Source of the DNA: Trigonopsis variabilis
Lineage: Eukaryota > Ascomycota > Trigonopsidomycetes > Trigonopsidales > Trigonopsidaceae
Assembly (NCBI GenBank): GCA_003707065.3
Contig: PPXM03000001.1
Location: forward strand, 744,001-808,000
Length of the DNA stretch: 64,000 nt
Direction of reading: 5' to 3'
Numbering within the stretch: position 1 is the first letter of the stretch; each line of letters starts with the position of its first letter. Below the pieces are notes generated by a model. The model did no database searches. It saw only the letters and a program-made list of their open reading frames with translations, and was not told the DNA's origin. Shown in pieces: positions 38,278 through 47,229 of the stretch. The position numbers and the translations under genes are program-made.

Positions 38278-40284
38278 TTAGCGAAAGATACTTTCGTCAA
38301 GGCCATATTTACTGGCCAAGACGTTCAGATCCTCTCTTGTCTCCTCCAGGGAGCGGTAATATTCTTTTATGGGACCATATTTTCGCTTCCTGGATACAAA
38401 GCCTCTATTTCGACACTCGGCCATTTGCTTCAAAGACATAGAACCCCAGTATTGCGCCAACGGACCCACTTTCTTTCTAGAATAATCAATGATAGGGCTA
38501 TGATCCCAAGACAGACATTCAAAAACGTGTCGCAGCTCTTTCGCGTTTGCCTTCCCTTTAAGAGAAGACGGGTTTATGGGATCCAATGTCTGATCTCTAG
38601 AGACCGCTAGATAGAAGTCTAATTGCCTGGATGGTCCGAACATCGCCAAATGCATTGAGGCCAAGATTTCCAGGGAACGTGCATAGGAATCTCTAATATC
38701 TGAGTTGATTCCACAGCCGAGTAGTTTAATCAATGTCTTTGATGTAATCTTAATGTCGAATTTGGTCCTCATGTATTCCACTAAGCCGATGGCAGCAGCC
38801 AGATTGCCATTCTTAAACGGCGCCATCAAGACATGAAGGGTGGCTACCGAAGGACGACAATTTGGAAACCTAGCCAAAGAATGAACTAAATCCCAACATC
38901 TTTTATAGACTTTATTAAACTGAGTAGTAAAGTAAGTCCCTCTGCAATCGGTCTTTGTGAATCTATATAGGGCGAGAAAAATGATGCGGTTGATGGTCGG
39001 AATTGAAAGTGATCCCCCGAAATTTGACTTCAGCTGTTTCATAACCACAAACGGAGAGAAATGGTGATCACGAACAAGGCATGAGATGACGTTAATTAGT
39101 GTTGGAGCGTAACATCGGATTCCCAAGTCGTCCATGGCCTCTAGAACGTAAATTCTGGACGCCATGTTGGGACAAGACTGGAGAAGGATTGTCCATGTGA
39201 CGGGATTGCCTGTGTAACTATTGACATAAAGGATCCTAATATATTCTGCGACCAGAATGACGGGATAGTTTCTGTACTCTTTTTTCCACTGGACAGTGCT
39301 AGACATTAAGCAATGAAAAGTATTGATCTGCGGCAAGATGTTGAAATGTAACATTTGGCTAAATAACGCTCGAGCTGTCCGATAATCTCCTAATGATGCG
39401 AAGTAATTTATGGCATAATTATAGGCAACTGCCGACCGCACATCTTGAGTCGCCTTATTATCAGCTCTGAAAAGGAGTCTCAGAATATGTTGCACAAACG
39501 AAGACTGTGTCCCCCAAATGGTCGTCTTGCTTGGATCATAATTCCACATGGTTAGATTTCGCACGTAAAAGGCGAAGGAAGCAGAAGACCACACTTGAGG
39601 CATTTTTGGTAAGGCGCGATTTGAGAAGGTTGACTGACCAATCTTAGTCCGGATGCGCTCTGGTCGGAGTGGAGATTTTTCCGATTCAGGGACTGATTGG
39701 AAGGTATTACTAGATAACATTTGCACCGCAACTTTCAGTTGATAGGGTATGTAATTCTTGTCCGCTTCTAGCAATGACCTGGTTACCTCTGTCGGTTCAA
39801 GCCAGTCAGAAGGTCGTAGATATCCCTGTCCGAACACCATCCGAGACGTTCCCTGCGACTCCGTCAGCTTTAATCCTTCTCCTCCATACGACGATTCTTT
39901 TAATAGTCGTCCATATCCCGGTCTATATTCAGTTCTTAGATCATATATTATCCCTCTTTTTTCATCGTTCTTGTTGATCAAATGGGTTGGTGATGATCCT
40001 TCCTTTGGCAATTCTTGGAGTAAATTCTTCAGATCGGCAAAGCTTTGTTCCATCGATCGCAAAAGTGCATCATCTTGCCGTCCAAGCCGGTCGTTTTCGA
40101 ATGTCTGATTCACTGCATATCCCTCTCCTAAATTACCCCCCACCTTGGGACTCTTCACCATCCGCTCATATTCATCTTTCGATAGCTTGAATCTTGATCC
40201 TGTTAAAGTTCCTTGAATGTCTCCTCGTAAACTTGACAAAATCGGACCAAGATGTGGATTCTTTATCCCCCTCAGGGGACTCAT
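38278..40284 (-). CDS. PPR-like, probably mitochondrial RNA-binding protein
   Basis: The 668-aa product has helical repeats of the pentatricopeptide kind in its middle: GDYRTARALFSQMLHFNILPQINTFHCLM, given here as the parts TARALFSQMLHFNILP and QINTFHCLM. Others are YVLEAMDDLGIRCYAPTL and AIGLVEYMRTKFDIKI. Fungal PPR proteins act on mitochondrial transcripts, so a role in mitochondrial expression is inferred. The N-terminus MSPLRGIKNPHLGPILSSLRG is basic and could serve for import. The basic end (RKRKYGPIKEYYRSLEE) lies after the repeats. I could not tie it to a named yeast factor. Single exon; the start is the only good ATG. Confidence 0.65.
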   Translation of the reverse strand: MSPLRGIKNPHLGPILSSLRGDIQGTLTGSRFKLSKDEYERMVKSPKVGGNLGEGYAVNQTFENDRLGRQDDALLRSMEQSFADLKNLLQELPKEGSSPTHLINKNDEKRGIIYDLRTEYRPGYGRLLKESSYGGEGLKLTESQGTSRMVFGQGYLRPSDWLEPTEVTRSLLEADKNYIPYQLKVAVQMLSSNTFQSVPESEKSPLRPERIRTKIGQSTFSNRALPKMPQVWSSASFAFYVRNLTMWNYDPSKTTIWGTQSSFVQHILRLLFRADNKATQDVRSAVAYNYAINYFASLGDYRTARALFSQMLHFNILPQINTFHCLMSSTVQWKKEYRNYPVILVAEYIRILYVNSYTGNPVTWTILLQSCPNMASRIYVLEAMDDLGIRCYAPTLINVISCLVRDHHFSPFVVMKQLKSNFGGSLSIPTINRIIFLALYRFTKTDCRGTYFTTQFNKVYKRCWDLVHSLARFPNCRPSVATLHVLMAPFKNGNLAAAIGLVEYMRTKFDIKITSKTLIKLLGCGINSDIRDSYARSLEILASMHLAMFGPSRQLDFYLAVSRDQTLDPINPSSLKGKANAKELRHVFECLSWDHSPIIDYSRKKVGPLAQYWGSMSLKQMAECRNRGFVSRKRKYGPIKEYYRSLEETREDLNVLASKYGLDESIFR

Positions 40285-40762
40285 TCTTTAGAACTTTCTC
40301 AAGTAAATGTGATGTCGCCGACGCTGCAAGGTATCGCGGTCGACACAGAAAAGGGAACGATAATCGATACAGAGCATCGAGCCTTGAGGGGAATTAGCAC
40401 GCTGAAGAAGCGTGTTCTGTTAATGTTAATCCTATGGGGTTATTACATTATATGCAACTTTATGTATATATATATATATATGTTTACATAAAGGATCTAG
40501 CTCGTTCTCTTGAGACATTCTTTCTCAACTAGCTGGGCTACTAATTCTGTCATATCATCCTCAGTTAACTTAAGAAATGGGAGGAGTGTATCATATATAA
40601 TTTTGGAAAGTCTAGACAACTGAAAAAGGTTGCACTCTTGAGCGTTGTCTCTTGCATTCGTGAGGATGTTATTCAGTACACTCGGTAACTAGGCTTTTCA
40701 GCTCGAGACGTTTTGTCGACCGTTACTGCAATTTTTCACGAGCTTTAACGAGGCCTGCTCTC
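40285..40762. other. Intergenic region with (TA)n microsatellite
   Basis: Spacer between the divergent PPR-like gene and RPB12. A (TA) run of about nine units lies at about 40463-40481. A minus-strand open exon-like stretch lies at 40497-40688 (separate entry). Confidence 0.5.
40497..40688 (-). CDS. Possible terminal exon of a small unrecognised gene
   Basis: A 64-codon frame, preceded by a CTAG acceptor and ending in TAG, reads LPSVLNNILTNARDNAQECN, then LSKIIYDTLLPFLKLTEDDM and an acidic helical end. Composition is protein-like and helical. The first exon is unclear. The nearest minus ATG (40764) overlaps the RPB12 start codon on the other strand, which is implausible but would splice in frame through a GTTAAA donor. 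It may instead be an antisense or leader-derived chance ORF. Confidence 0.3.
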   Translation of the reverse strand, partial: LPSVLNNILTNARDNAQECNLFQLSRLSKIIYDTLLPFLKLTEDDMTELVAQLVEKECLKRTS

Positions 40763-40984
40763 ATGTCGGCCACGAATTCTCAAGTCGCAAGCTCTCGTCC
40801 TGCTCCCATGGCAGTCGGTTATATTTGTGCAAATTGTGCAGCTACAAATGTCCTCGTCAAAGGCGACCCTGTACGATGCAAGGAATGCGGCCATCGGGTA
40901 CTTTACAAACGACGAACTCGACGAATGGGTACGTCTCTAATGTTTGACATTTCTCTAACTTCAGTCCAATTCGAGGCCAGATAG
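40763..40984 (+). CDS. RPB12: RNA polymerase subunit RPB12/RPABC4, two exons
   Basis: Small zinc-ribbon subunit shared by RNA polymerases I, II and III. Exon 1 is 40763-40928 and exon 2 is 40965-40984, with a 36-bp intron (GTACGT, CTAAC, TTCAG). The 61-aa product has the zinc site CANC...CKEC (GYICANCAATNV, VRCKECGHRVLYKRRTRRM) and ends MVQFEAR, the universal C-terminus. The intron is a multiple of three and has no in-frame stop, so an unspliced reading gives a plausible but wrong 73-aa protein. Confidence 0.95.
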   Translation: MSATNSQVASSRPAPMAVGYICANCAATNVLVKGDPVRCKECGHRVLYKRRTRRMGTSLMFDISLTSVQFEAR

Positions 40985-41179
40985 TGTATATTATTATCAT
41001 TATATGTATAATTAGCGGTTATAATCCTCATGTAGCTTGCTATCTACAAATATCAAAACTTGCCGAATTCTGTTCTCAGTTGTGTTCTCCGAGACTCTAC
41101 GGCATTTCCAAACTAAATCTTTAAGATCAATAACCCCTCAATAAATGCTAAGATGGAAAACAACCACCTCCCAGATGCT

Positions 41180-42589
41180 TTACTCCTTTTCCTTGCCTCC
41201 AGTAACTTTATCAGAATAGAATTCCTCTTTGTCTAGCTGCCTCTTCCCCAACTCAATCGCACGGTCTAAGCCCTGTAGGATATCCTGTGTCCCTTCTTCC
41301 TCTTTTCCCTCAAGATCATGTCGAATTTCCTCCAAGCGACGGAGAAATAATCTTCGGGATTCCAAAAAATCAAAGTTACCCATAAGAATGAGCACAAACT
41401 TGTCCATTTTGGACAACTCTGGACCAGCGTTTGATAAATATTGCTCCAAGGCGGCCATTCGTTCCCTGTCTATTCGGGCCTGCTTCAGAGCTTCCTGTAA
41501 AACTGGCATATTCGATATCGTCATCTTTGTTTCATTTTCGCCAAAATCAGTACTGTTAATTTGTCTCAGTTGAGATGCTAAAGATGATCTACTTGAATCA
41601 TCATAATGAGTGCGAAAATTACCGTGATCTTCAAAATTGAACATGCCACCATCAAGCTCGGCTTCTCCAAAAGAACCCGTGGTACTGTAAGCTTTCAGAT
41701 CCACCATATTCCGAGATTGCGTGTCAGTGGCGCCAAAGTTATGCCGTGCGTTCGAAAATGATCGGTTGAGTGATTTTTCCTCTAAGGAAGCAGTAGGGCG
41801 AAGAACATCCGCAGAGGAATCATTCGGGCGGTCCATCAGATAGACTATTTCCTCTGGTTGCAACCGTTCACGCTTTCTAAGCCATATTCTTCGACGGACA
41901 AAGGAATGGAAGAAGACCGGCCGCCCATGCCAACGGTGAGTAGTAAATGAGAAGGCGTATTGCCAACCATGCTCGTCCGTATCTCGGGACATATCTACAT
42001 ACCACCGACTCCAAGACCATTTCCATAAGGGATCTGGCAGATGCGCAGTATGGATATCAACGGCAGAGTAGTCTCCTCGGTCATTTATCCATGCTGGAGG
42101 ATCAAATCGACCTAAGAGCTTCGAATGAAACAGCAAGCTGCCAAAAAGAATCAATCCTCTTTGGTTTTCTATTAAAATATCAATATTACTTTGCCGTTCA
42201 CCGTCTTCTTCTCCGCCTATAGCATCGGCAATCCCGGGGAGATGATATTGGTGATGGAAATGAAGATTATGCGGTCTCTTTTGCCCTCTTTGGTTCTTCT
42301 TTAAGTATACACGGTCCATTTCATTATCGGGGTCAGATACCATATATAAATAGCGCGCCAAAGGCGTCCTAACATGACACTTGCGATCATCTGTATTGAG
42401 ACAAAGAGTGTGGCCGGTCTCAGGAGCAAATAGAGTATCATATACTGAAGGTCCAGGTGCGTCAACGACTTGATTCGTAAATGAAGAAGACGATGATCTA
42501 GGAAACGCGTTCGTCATAGATTGGTAGTCAACATCGTCCTCTCCATGATAAGGTACTTCAGCTTCATCTTGGCCTTCTTGAGTCCCCAT
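41180..42589 (-). CDS. DysF (peroxin/dysferlin) domain protein, Spo73/Pex23-like
   Basis: DysF domains occur in fungal peroxins (Pex30-32/Pex23), in Spo73 and in TECPR1, where they bind membranes. The product is about 470 aa. The N-terminal DysF half is seen in IENQRGLILFGSLLFHSKLL and RFDPPAWINDRG. The C-terminal half follows in WKWSWSRWYVDMSRDTDEHG, YAFSFTTHRWHG and FVRRRIWLRKRER. No transmembrane span is evident, which argues for a Spo73-like soluble form rather than a Pex30-type ER protein. The C-terminal third is charged and helical. The frame is open upstream to 42673 but begins with TTG, so the ATG at 42589 is used. Leader exons may lie between 42590 and 42873. Confidence 0.75.
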   Translation of the reverse strand: MGTQEGQDEAEVPYHGEDDVDYQSMTNAFPRSSSSSFTNQVVDAPGPSVYDTLFAPETGHTLCLNTDDRKCHVRTPLARYLYMVSDPDNEMDRVYLKKNQRGQKRPHNLHFHHQYHLPGIADAIGGEEDGERQSNIDILIENQRGLILFGSLLFHSKLLGRFDPPAWINDRGDYSAVDIHTAHLPDPLWKWSWSRWYVDMSRDTDEHGWQYAFSFTTHRWHGRPVFFHSFVRRRIWLRKRERLQPEEIVYLMDRPNDSSADVLRPTASLEEKSLNRSFSNARHNFGATDTQSRNMVDLKAYSTTGSFGEAELDGGMFNFEDHGNFRTHYDDSSRSSLASQLRQINSTDFGENETKMTISNMPVLQEALKQARIDRERMAALEQYLSNAGPELSKMDKFVLILMGNFDFLESRRLFLRRLEEIRHDLEGKEEEGTQDILQGLDRAIELGKRQLDKEEFYSDKVTGGKEKE

Positions 42590-43078
42590 TTTTGGCTCTT
42601 TAAGTGTGGATACCAGGTTTAACCCTGTGAATTGGTCAGATTTAGAGCTGTAATCATCTAAATGGATCAGCAAAGCTACTTTCCGGTATTAACCTTTGAG
42701 ACCATCAGAGAAGGAACTGGGACCACTGCCACTTGCTTCTTGACTGGTCTTGTCCTTATGCTTTCGGTGAAAGCGCCATAAAGGCATTCAAGCGGCAAGA
42801 CGGCTTTAGCTGAGGACCGTAGGACCGTGGCTTGGCACCGATTCAAAGACTGACACTGATCGGTAGGTAACATGTTACATGAGTGATGTACAAAGACAAA
42901 TAGTTCGACTATGCATTTGTATTAAGCGAATGATTACATGAGGCCGCCGGCTCTTAAGATAGTCTTCTGGTACAAGACCCAGTATTCTTGAACAAAACAG
43001 CTATAGTACATGATGCAGAAATCGAAATGGGAACTTTTATGAGGGAGTTTAACGGTGTATCAGGTGTTGAAGTGTCCC

Positions 43079-44875
43079 CTAATATGAGATGGGAGCCTTC
43101 TTTTGAACTTTGATACCTTTCTTCTTCAAGTTCTTTGCTTTGGCTTTCTCGATAATCTTTTCATCCTCCTCAGACTCAAATTGAGTGAATTCGATATTCG
43201 TTTCTTCCCCATTCTTCGCAGACTGGACTTCTCCCTTGCCTGGTTGGCCCTTATCATTCACTCCAGGAGCTATCTTCTTGAACTTCGCGACAAAGAAGCC
43301 ATCCACATTCAGAGTGTGAGGATAGTACCGGCGAGTCAGACTCAATTTCGGACTGAAAGTTTTCCCTTTAAATGATGTGAAACCGGGACGTCCGATTTCC
43401 AGTCCGCTTTCTACAAGCTTCACATTAGGCCGTTTCCGTAAGGCATAATCGACAACTGATTCATTTTCATCCACCATAACTGAACATGTAGAATAAACGA
43501 TATAACCACCAGTAGAAGAATGAGCATTGACAGAATCAATAGCACAGAGAAGTAATTGCTTTTGTAAATGGGGAAGGTTGATGAAATCGTTTTCCGTTCT
43601 TGAAGTTTTCACGGCAGGATCTTTCGATATAACACCCGTTCCTGAACAAGGAGCATCTAGCAAAACTCTATCAAATCCTCCCATAACCTTAGGAAACTCT
43701 CGAGCGTCATAATTACATACAACGGTATTGTGACATCCCAAACGATGAATGTTGGCAATCAGTGACTTTGTTCGGGATTTGTTAGAATCGTTAGCAAAAA
43801 CACTCCCTGTATTCTTCATTAGAGCACTTATGTACGTCGTCTTTCCTCCAGGAGCCGCAGCCATATCAAGAACGCGCTCATTTTCTTGAGGGGCAAGAGC
43901 CATGACGGGAAGAAATGACGAGGCAGCTTGTATAATATATTGACCACTCAAGTATTCAGGTGTAGCACCAATGGGGACTTGGCTCTCAAATACTTGCAGA
44001 CCCACCTTTGTCCACGGTCCAATGGGTTGTAGATTGACCCCACGATTGATTAAAGCCTGGGCTAAATCACGTCGACGAGCCTTCAAAGTGTTTGTTCGGA
44101 TTGTCAGGGGTCGTGCTACTTCATTAGCTTCAAAAAATTCGATGGCTTCAGCTGGGGAGAATAAGTCGAATAACTTTTCAGCTAGAAACCTAGAGTATCC
44201 ATAATATGAACATATATCATTCAATAGTTGTTCGGTATAATCTATGCGACTTCGACCCGGCTCAGCACGAGATTTGAAATCTTCGAGAACCTTGACAATT
44301 TCCATGATTCTAGCCCTCAACATGGCCATATCAGGCGGTTGAAAACTTTCATGTTCTAGTTGTTCTCCTGTTGGTAATACAGCGTCAATGTTCGTTTGGA
44401 TTTCGCCTTGACCTTCTTTACCCTCATCTTCGCCCACACTCTCATCAGCACTTTCTCCTGAAGTCTCTTCAGACGACTCCTCAAAAGCTTTCGACAGACC
44501 TTGTTCATTTGCTCTTTCTAACGCTTCCGGATCATCATCATCATCCGAAAACCTAGGGTGATCTTGAGATTCATCGGAATCATAGACTTCCTCTTCCTGT
44601 AAAAAGTCATCATCTTCGATAAAACTCTCCTCATCGCTGTCATCAAAAAGTGTTTTCTTCGTTTCATCTAATCCACCATCGTTGTCATCGTTATTATCGT
44701 TATCAAAACTCTGCTTTTCGAATTTCTTGGAAGACTTCTTTGGGGCCTCGACTTTAACTCGCTTAGATTTTTCAGAGGCTGCAGAAGAACCATTAGCTTT
44801 CCGTTTCTCCTTTTTAGCTAAAAAGTCATCAAGGGAAGGAGGAGCACCTTGCTTGAGTTTTGCTTTGCGACCCAT
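43079..44875 (-). CDS. NOP2: NOP2/NSUN1 25S rRNA m5C methyltransferase
   Basis: Nucleolar SAM-dependent cytosine-5 methyltransferase required for 60S subunit assembly. The 598-aa product has an acidic, low-complexity N-terminal third with nuclear-localisation-like Lys runs, and a basic start MGRKAKLKQGAPPSLDDFLA. The core follows: NDICSYYGYSRFLAEKLFDLF, VLDMAAAPGGKTTYI (SAM motif I, near residue 335), LDAPCSGTGVI (near 406) and YSTCSVMVDENE (near 458). Both cysteines expected for release and nucleophilic attack are present. No intron is apparent. The start codon lies 121 bp from that of TRM6 on the other strand, which suggests a shared promoter for two RNA methylation genes. Confidence 0.95.
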   Translation of the reverse strand: MGRKAKLKQGAPPSLDDFLAKKEKRKANGSSAASEKSKRVKVEAPKKSSKKFEKQSFDNDNNDDNDGGLDETKKTLFDDSDEESFIEDDDFLQEEEVYDSDESQDHPRFSDDDDDPEALERANEQGLSKAFEESSEETSGESADESVGEDEGKEGQGEIQTNIDAVLPTGEQLEHESFQPPDMAMLRARIMEIVKVLEDFKSRAEPGRSRIDYTEQLLNDICSYYGYSRFLAEKLFDLFSPAEAIEFFEANEVARPLTIRTNTLKARRRDLAQALINRGVNLQPIGPWTKVGLQVFESQVPIGATPEYLSGQYIIQAASSFLPVMALAPQENERVLDMAAAPGGKTTYISALMKNTGSVFANDSNKSRTKSLIANIHRLGCHNTVVCNYDAREFPKVMGGFDRVLLDAPCSGTGVISKDPAVKTSRTENDFINLPHLQKQLLLCAIDSVNAHSSTGGYIVYSTCSVMVDENESVVDYALRKRPNVKLVESGLEIGRPGFTSFKGKTFSPKLSLTRRYYPHTLNVDGFFVAKFKKIAPGVNDKGQPGKGEVQSAKNGEETNIEFTQFESEEDEKIIEKAKAKNLKKKGIKVQKKAPISY

Positions 44876-44996
44876 GTGTTGACGGAAGGACTGGGAAATT
44901 TTTTTGGCTTGGGAGATAAATTTTACCCTGTCCGTTACGGAGATTTTCCTCAGTTCTAGGAAAAAATAAAATTAAGTGAAGACGTATCACAAAAGC

Positions 44997-46361
44997 ATGG
45001 GAGAAACGTTCAGACCGGCTACGATAATCGACGAAAATGCATTTGTTGCCGTGAGATTACCATTAGATCATAATAGAATTATCAAGATAATCCACCTTGT
45101 GAAAGGAACGACGATCAAGATGGGAAAATTTGGAAGTTTCAAGGTGGACGATGTGCTGGGGCATCCTTACGGCTGGACTTATGAGATATTAGAAGATAAG
45201 AAGTTGAAGTTGGTTGACATTAGCGGACTAGCAGATGACTACAATAATGAAAATGAAGGATATATTGACGGTGACGAAAATGACACAAATCAAAAGATCT
45301 TGAATGATCAAAATGCTCAAGGGCTGACACAGGAGGAGATCGAAGCTCTGAAAAAAGACCAGAGTGTCAGGGGACAAGAGATTATTGACAGAGTCATTAG
45401 CTCTCACGAACAATTCCAGCTTAAGACTGGTTATTCCAAAGAAAAATACATCAAACGGAAAATAAGAAAGTTTATCAAATGCATAAAACTGGAACCAATG
45501 AGCAGCAATATATTACAGGAGCACTTTTTTTTCAAAGATTCGGCCCGTATTTTGGAATTAACTCAGGAGACAATGGGAATGATCATGTCTCTAGCAAATA
45601 TCCAACCTGCGATAGAATCAAATGGAGGAAAGTACCTTGTGGTCGATGAGACAGGAGGGTTACTTGTCACTACGATGTTGGAGCGAATGGGAGGCTACGG
45701 TACTATAGTTCACGTACACGAAAACGAGCATGGGACACTGGATTTTCTAAAATACCTTGGAGCATCTGACTCCGCTAAAGATGAAGTCGTGAAGTCGATC
45801 AGCTGGCTTCAGTTCCTACACCCTGAGGAAGATGAGCACAAGCAGAAAGAGCTAAGTGATGAGGTTTTGGCGACCATGAAATCGGCCAGGAGAGCTCAAT
45901 ATTACAAACGGCTGGCTCGTACTGAAGAATTAGCTCGAATCAGATCCTGGATGGCTGGTAAAGAATTTAATGCTCTTATAGTTGCTTCAACCTTACGATA
46001 TGAGGATATCTATAATGATCTCATTGAGGTCGTCGCGGGATCAGCCCCCGTTATTTTCTATCACCCTGCAAAGGAGCCATTGATGGATTTAATCACCATT
46101 CTGGAAAACGATGGACGCCTCCTAGCGCCGCAGATTCTCGAGACTAGGGCTCGTCGATATCAAGTACTTCCTGGCCGATATCATCCTAAAATGACAATGA
46201 AAGCGGGAGGCGGCTATATTATCAATAGTTTGCGGGTGTTTCCTAATAAGGATGTCATTGCTGGAGGCTCAATGAAGAAGAAGAGAAAGATTTTAATCGC
46301 CCAACGCGAAAGACAAAAGGCTCTCGAGGCCGAATCTGAGTCGACGGGAACCGGTGAATAG
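44997..46361 (+). CDS. TRM6: TRM6 (Gcd10), tRNA m1A58 methyltransferase non-catalytic subunit
   Basis: Partner of Trm61 in the nuclear complex that methylates A58 of tRNAs, including initiator tRNA-Met. The 454-aa product has the family N-terminus (NAFVAVRLPLDHNRIIKI, GTTIKMGKFGSFKVDDVLG), the helical tRNA-binding part (GYSKEKYIKRKIRKF), and the Rossmann-like half (YLVVDETGGLLVTTMLERMG). The C-terminal signature is HPKMTMKAGGGYIINSLRV. The Gly-rich SAM site is altered, as expected for the non-catalytic subunit. The frame opens at 44976 with GTG; the first ATG at 44997 is used. It is divergent from NOP2. Confidence 0.93.
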   Translation: MGETFRPATIIDENAFVAVRLPLDHNRIIKIIHLVKGTTIKMGKFGSFKVDDVLGHPYGWTYEILEDKKLKLVDISGLADDYNNENEGYIDGDENDTNQKILNDQNAQGLTQEEIEALKKDQSVRGQEIIDRVISSHEQFQLKTGYSKEKYIKRKIRKFIKCIKLEPMSSNILQEHFFFKDSARILELTQETMGMIMSLANIQPAIESNGGKYLVVDETGGLLVTTMLERMGGYGTIVHVHENEHGTLDFLKYLGASDSAKDEVVKSISWLQFLHPEEDEHKQKELSDEVLATMKSARRAQYYKRLARTEELARIRSWMAGKEFNALIVASTLRYEDIYNDLIEVVAGSAPVIFYHPAKEPLMDLITILENDGRLLAPQILETRARRYQVLPGRYHPKMTMKAGGGYIINSLRVFPNKDVIAGGSMKKKRKILIAQRERQKALEAESESTGTGE

Positions 46362-47229
46362 CGGCATTTTTCTTATCCTGTATTTTGTACATTATTCAAC
46401 GAACATATGCTCTCTCCATGATGAGTGATGTTTTAGGAATATGTAAGCCTGCTCGCACACGCACAGGCAGGTCACATACATGACCTGCCTGTTAGATTTA
46501 CATTTAGTGGCTTGACATATTCAATCCGTGACTCCACTGCTCGAGTAAAAAGATGAGCTGAAAAGTGTAATCTCAGCCTATCTACTGTGAGACTAATTCA
46601 GTCTTTTAAAAGAAGTTATATTCCAAGCAAATAGAGCTTGTCTCTCTGACCAATATCTCGGCTACAAACTATGACGAAGAAAATTTCTATTCTTTCGGTG
46701 ACCACTGACACAATAACCAAGAGAATAAGCTCTCGGTGCTGACAATTGTGAGAGCAGCTATTGCACAGGAGATTGAGTTTACCCTCTTGTGACACGTAAG
46801 TCTGCCGATAGAGATTAATGACCTCCCGATACTTTGCCAATAAGCCACTTCTGATTGGCTGCTCCAGGATGCAAAAGAAAGTAAAAAGGATTGATAAGCT
46901 CTCTTCTTCAGCCGGCAGAAGTAGTTCTGATTTATAAAACCTCCTTGTAAATGAATCCTCGTAGATCCGTTCTAATGGGTCAGTTTGGCGACAGCTTTGG
47001 AAGCTGGATATGAACGTTCCGCACCGTTGCAACGTTTCACCCTCAAAAGCCTATCAACCATCAGTCCACCATCCCGCTTGAGGCTGCGACTAGATAATCA
47101 AGCCGGCAGAGTCGAAAGTACATCTCTACGTCGTTATTGGATATATCTCAAGGTCATCGAGGGCATTTTGATTTACGAACTTGTTCCCTTGTCTGTAATT
47201 CCATTGCAAGACCATTGATTGGCTCAATA
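46362..47229. other. Intergenic 870 bp upstream of the PIN4-like gene
   Basis: Contains a 12-bp-arm hairpin (separate entry) and a 138-codon minus-strand frame (46616-47032) with no ATG. That frame includes KYREVINLYRQTY, which recalls the LYR motif, but no start or full domain could be built. The region probably also holds the leader of the plus-strand gene. Confidence 0.4.
46463..46492. repeat. Perfect 12-bp inverted repeat with 6-bp loop
   Basis: Arms ACAGGCAGGTCA (46463-46474) and TGACCTGCCTGT (46481-46492) flank CATACA. It lies about 100 bp past the TRM6 stop and could form a stem in the TRM6 3' UTR or mark its end. It could also be a binding site for a dimeric factor. Confidence 0.75.

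Noticed and set aside
40463-40481. (TA)n tract as an origin or element end
   Set aside because: It is a simple microsatellite with no flanking structure.
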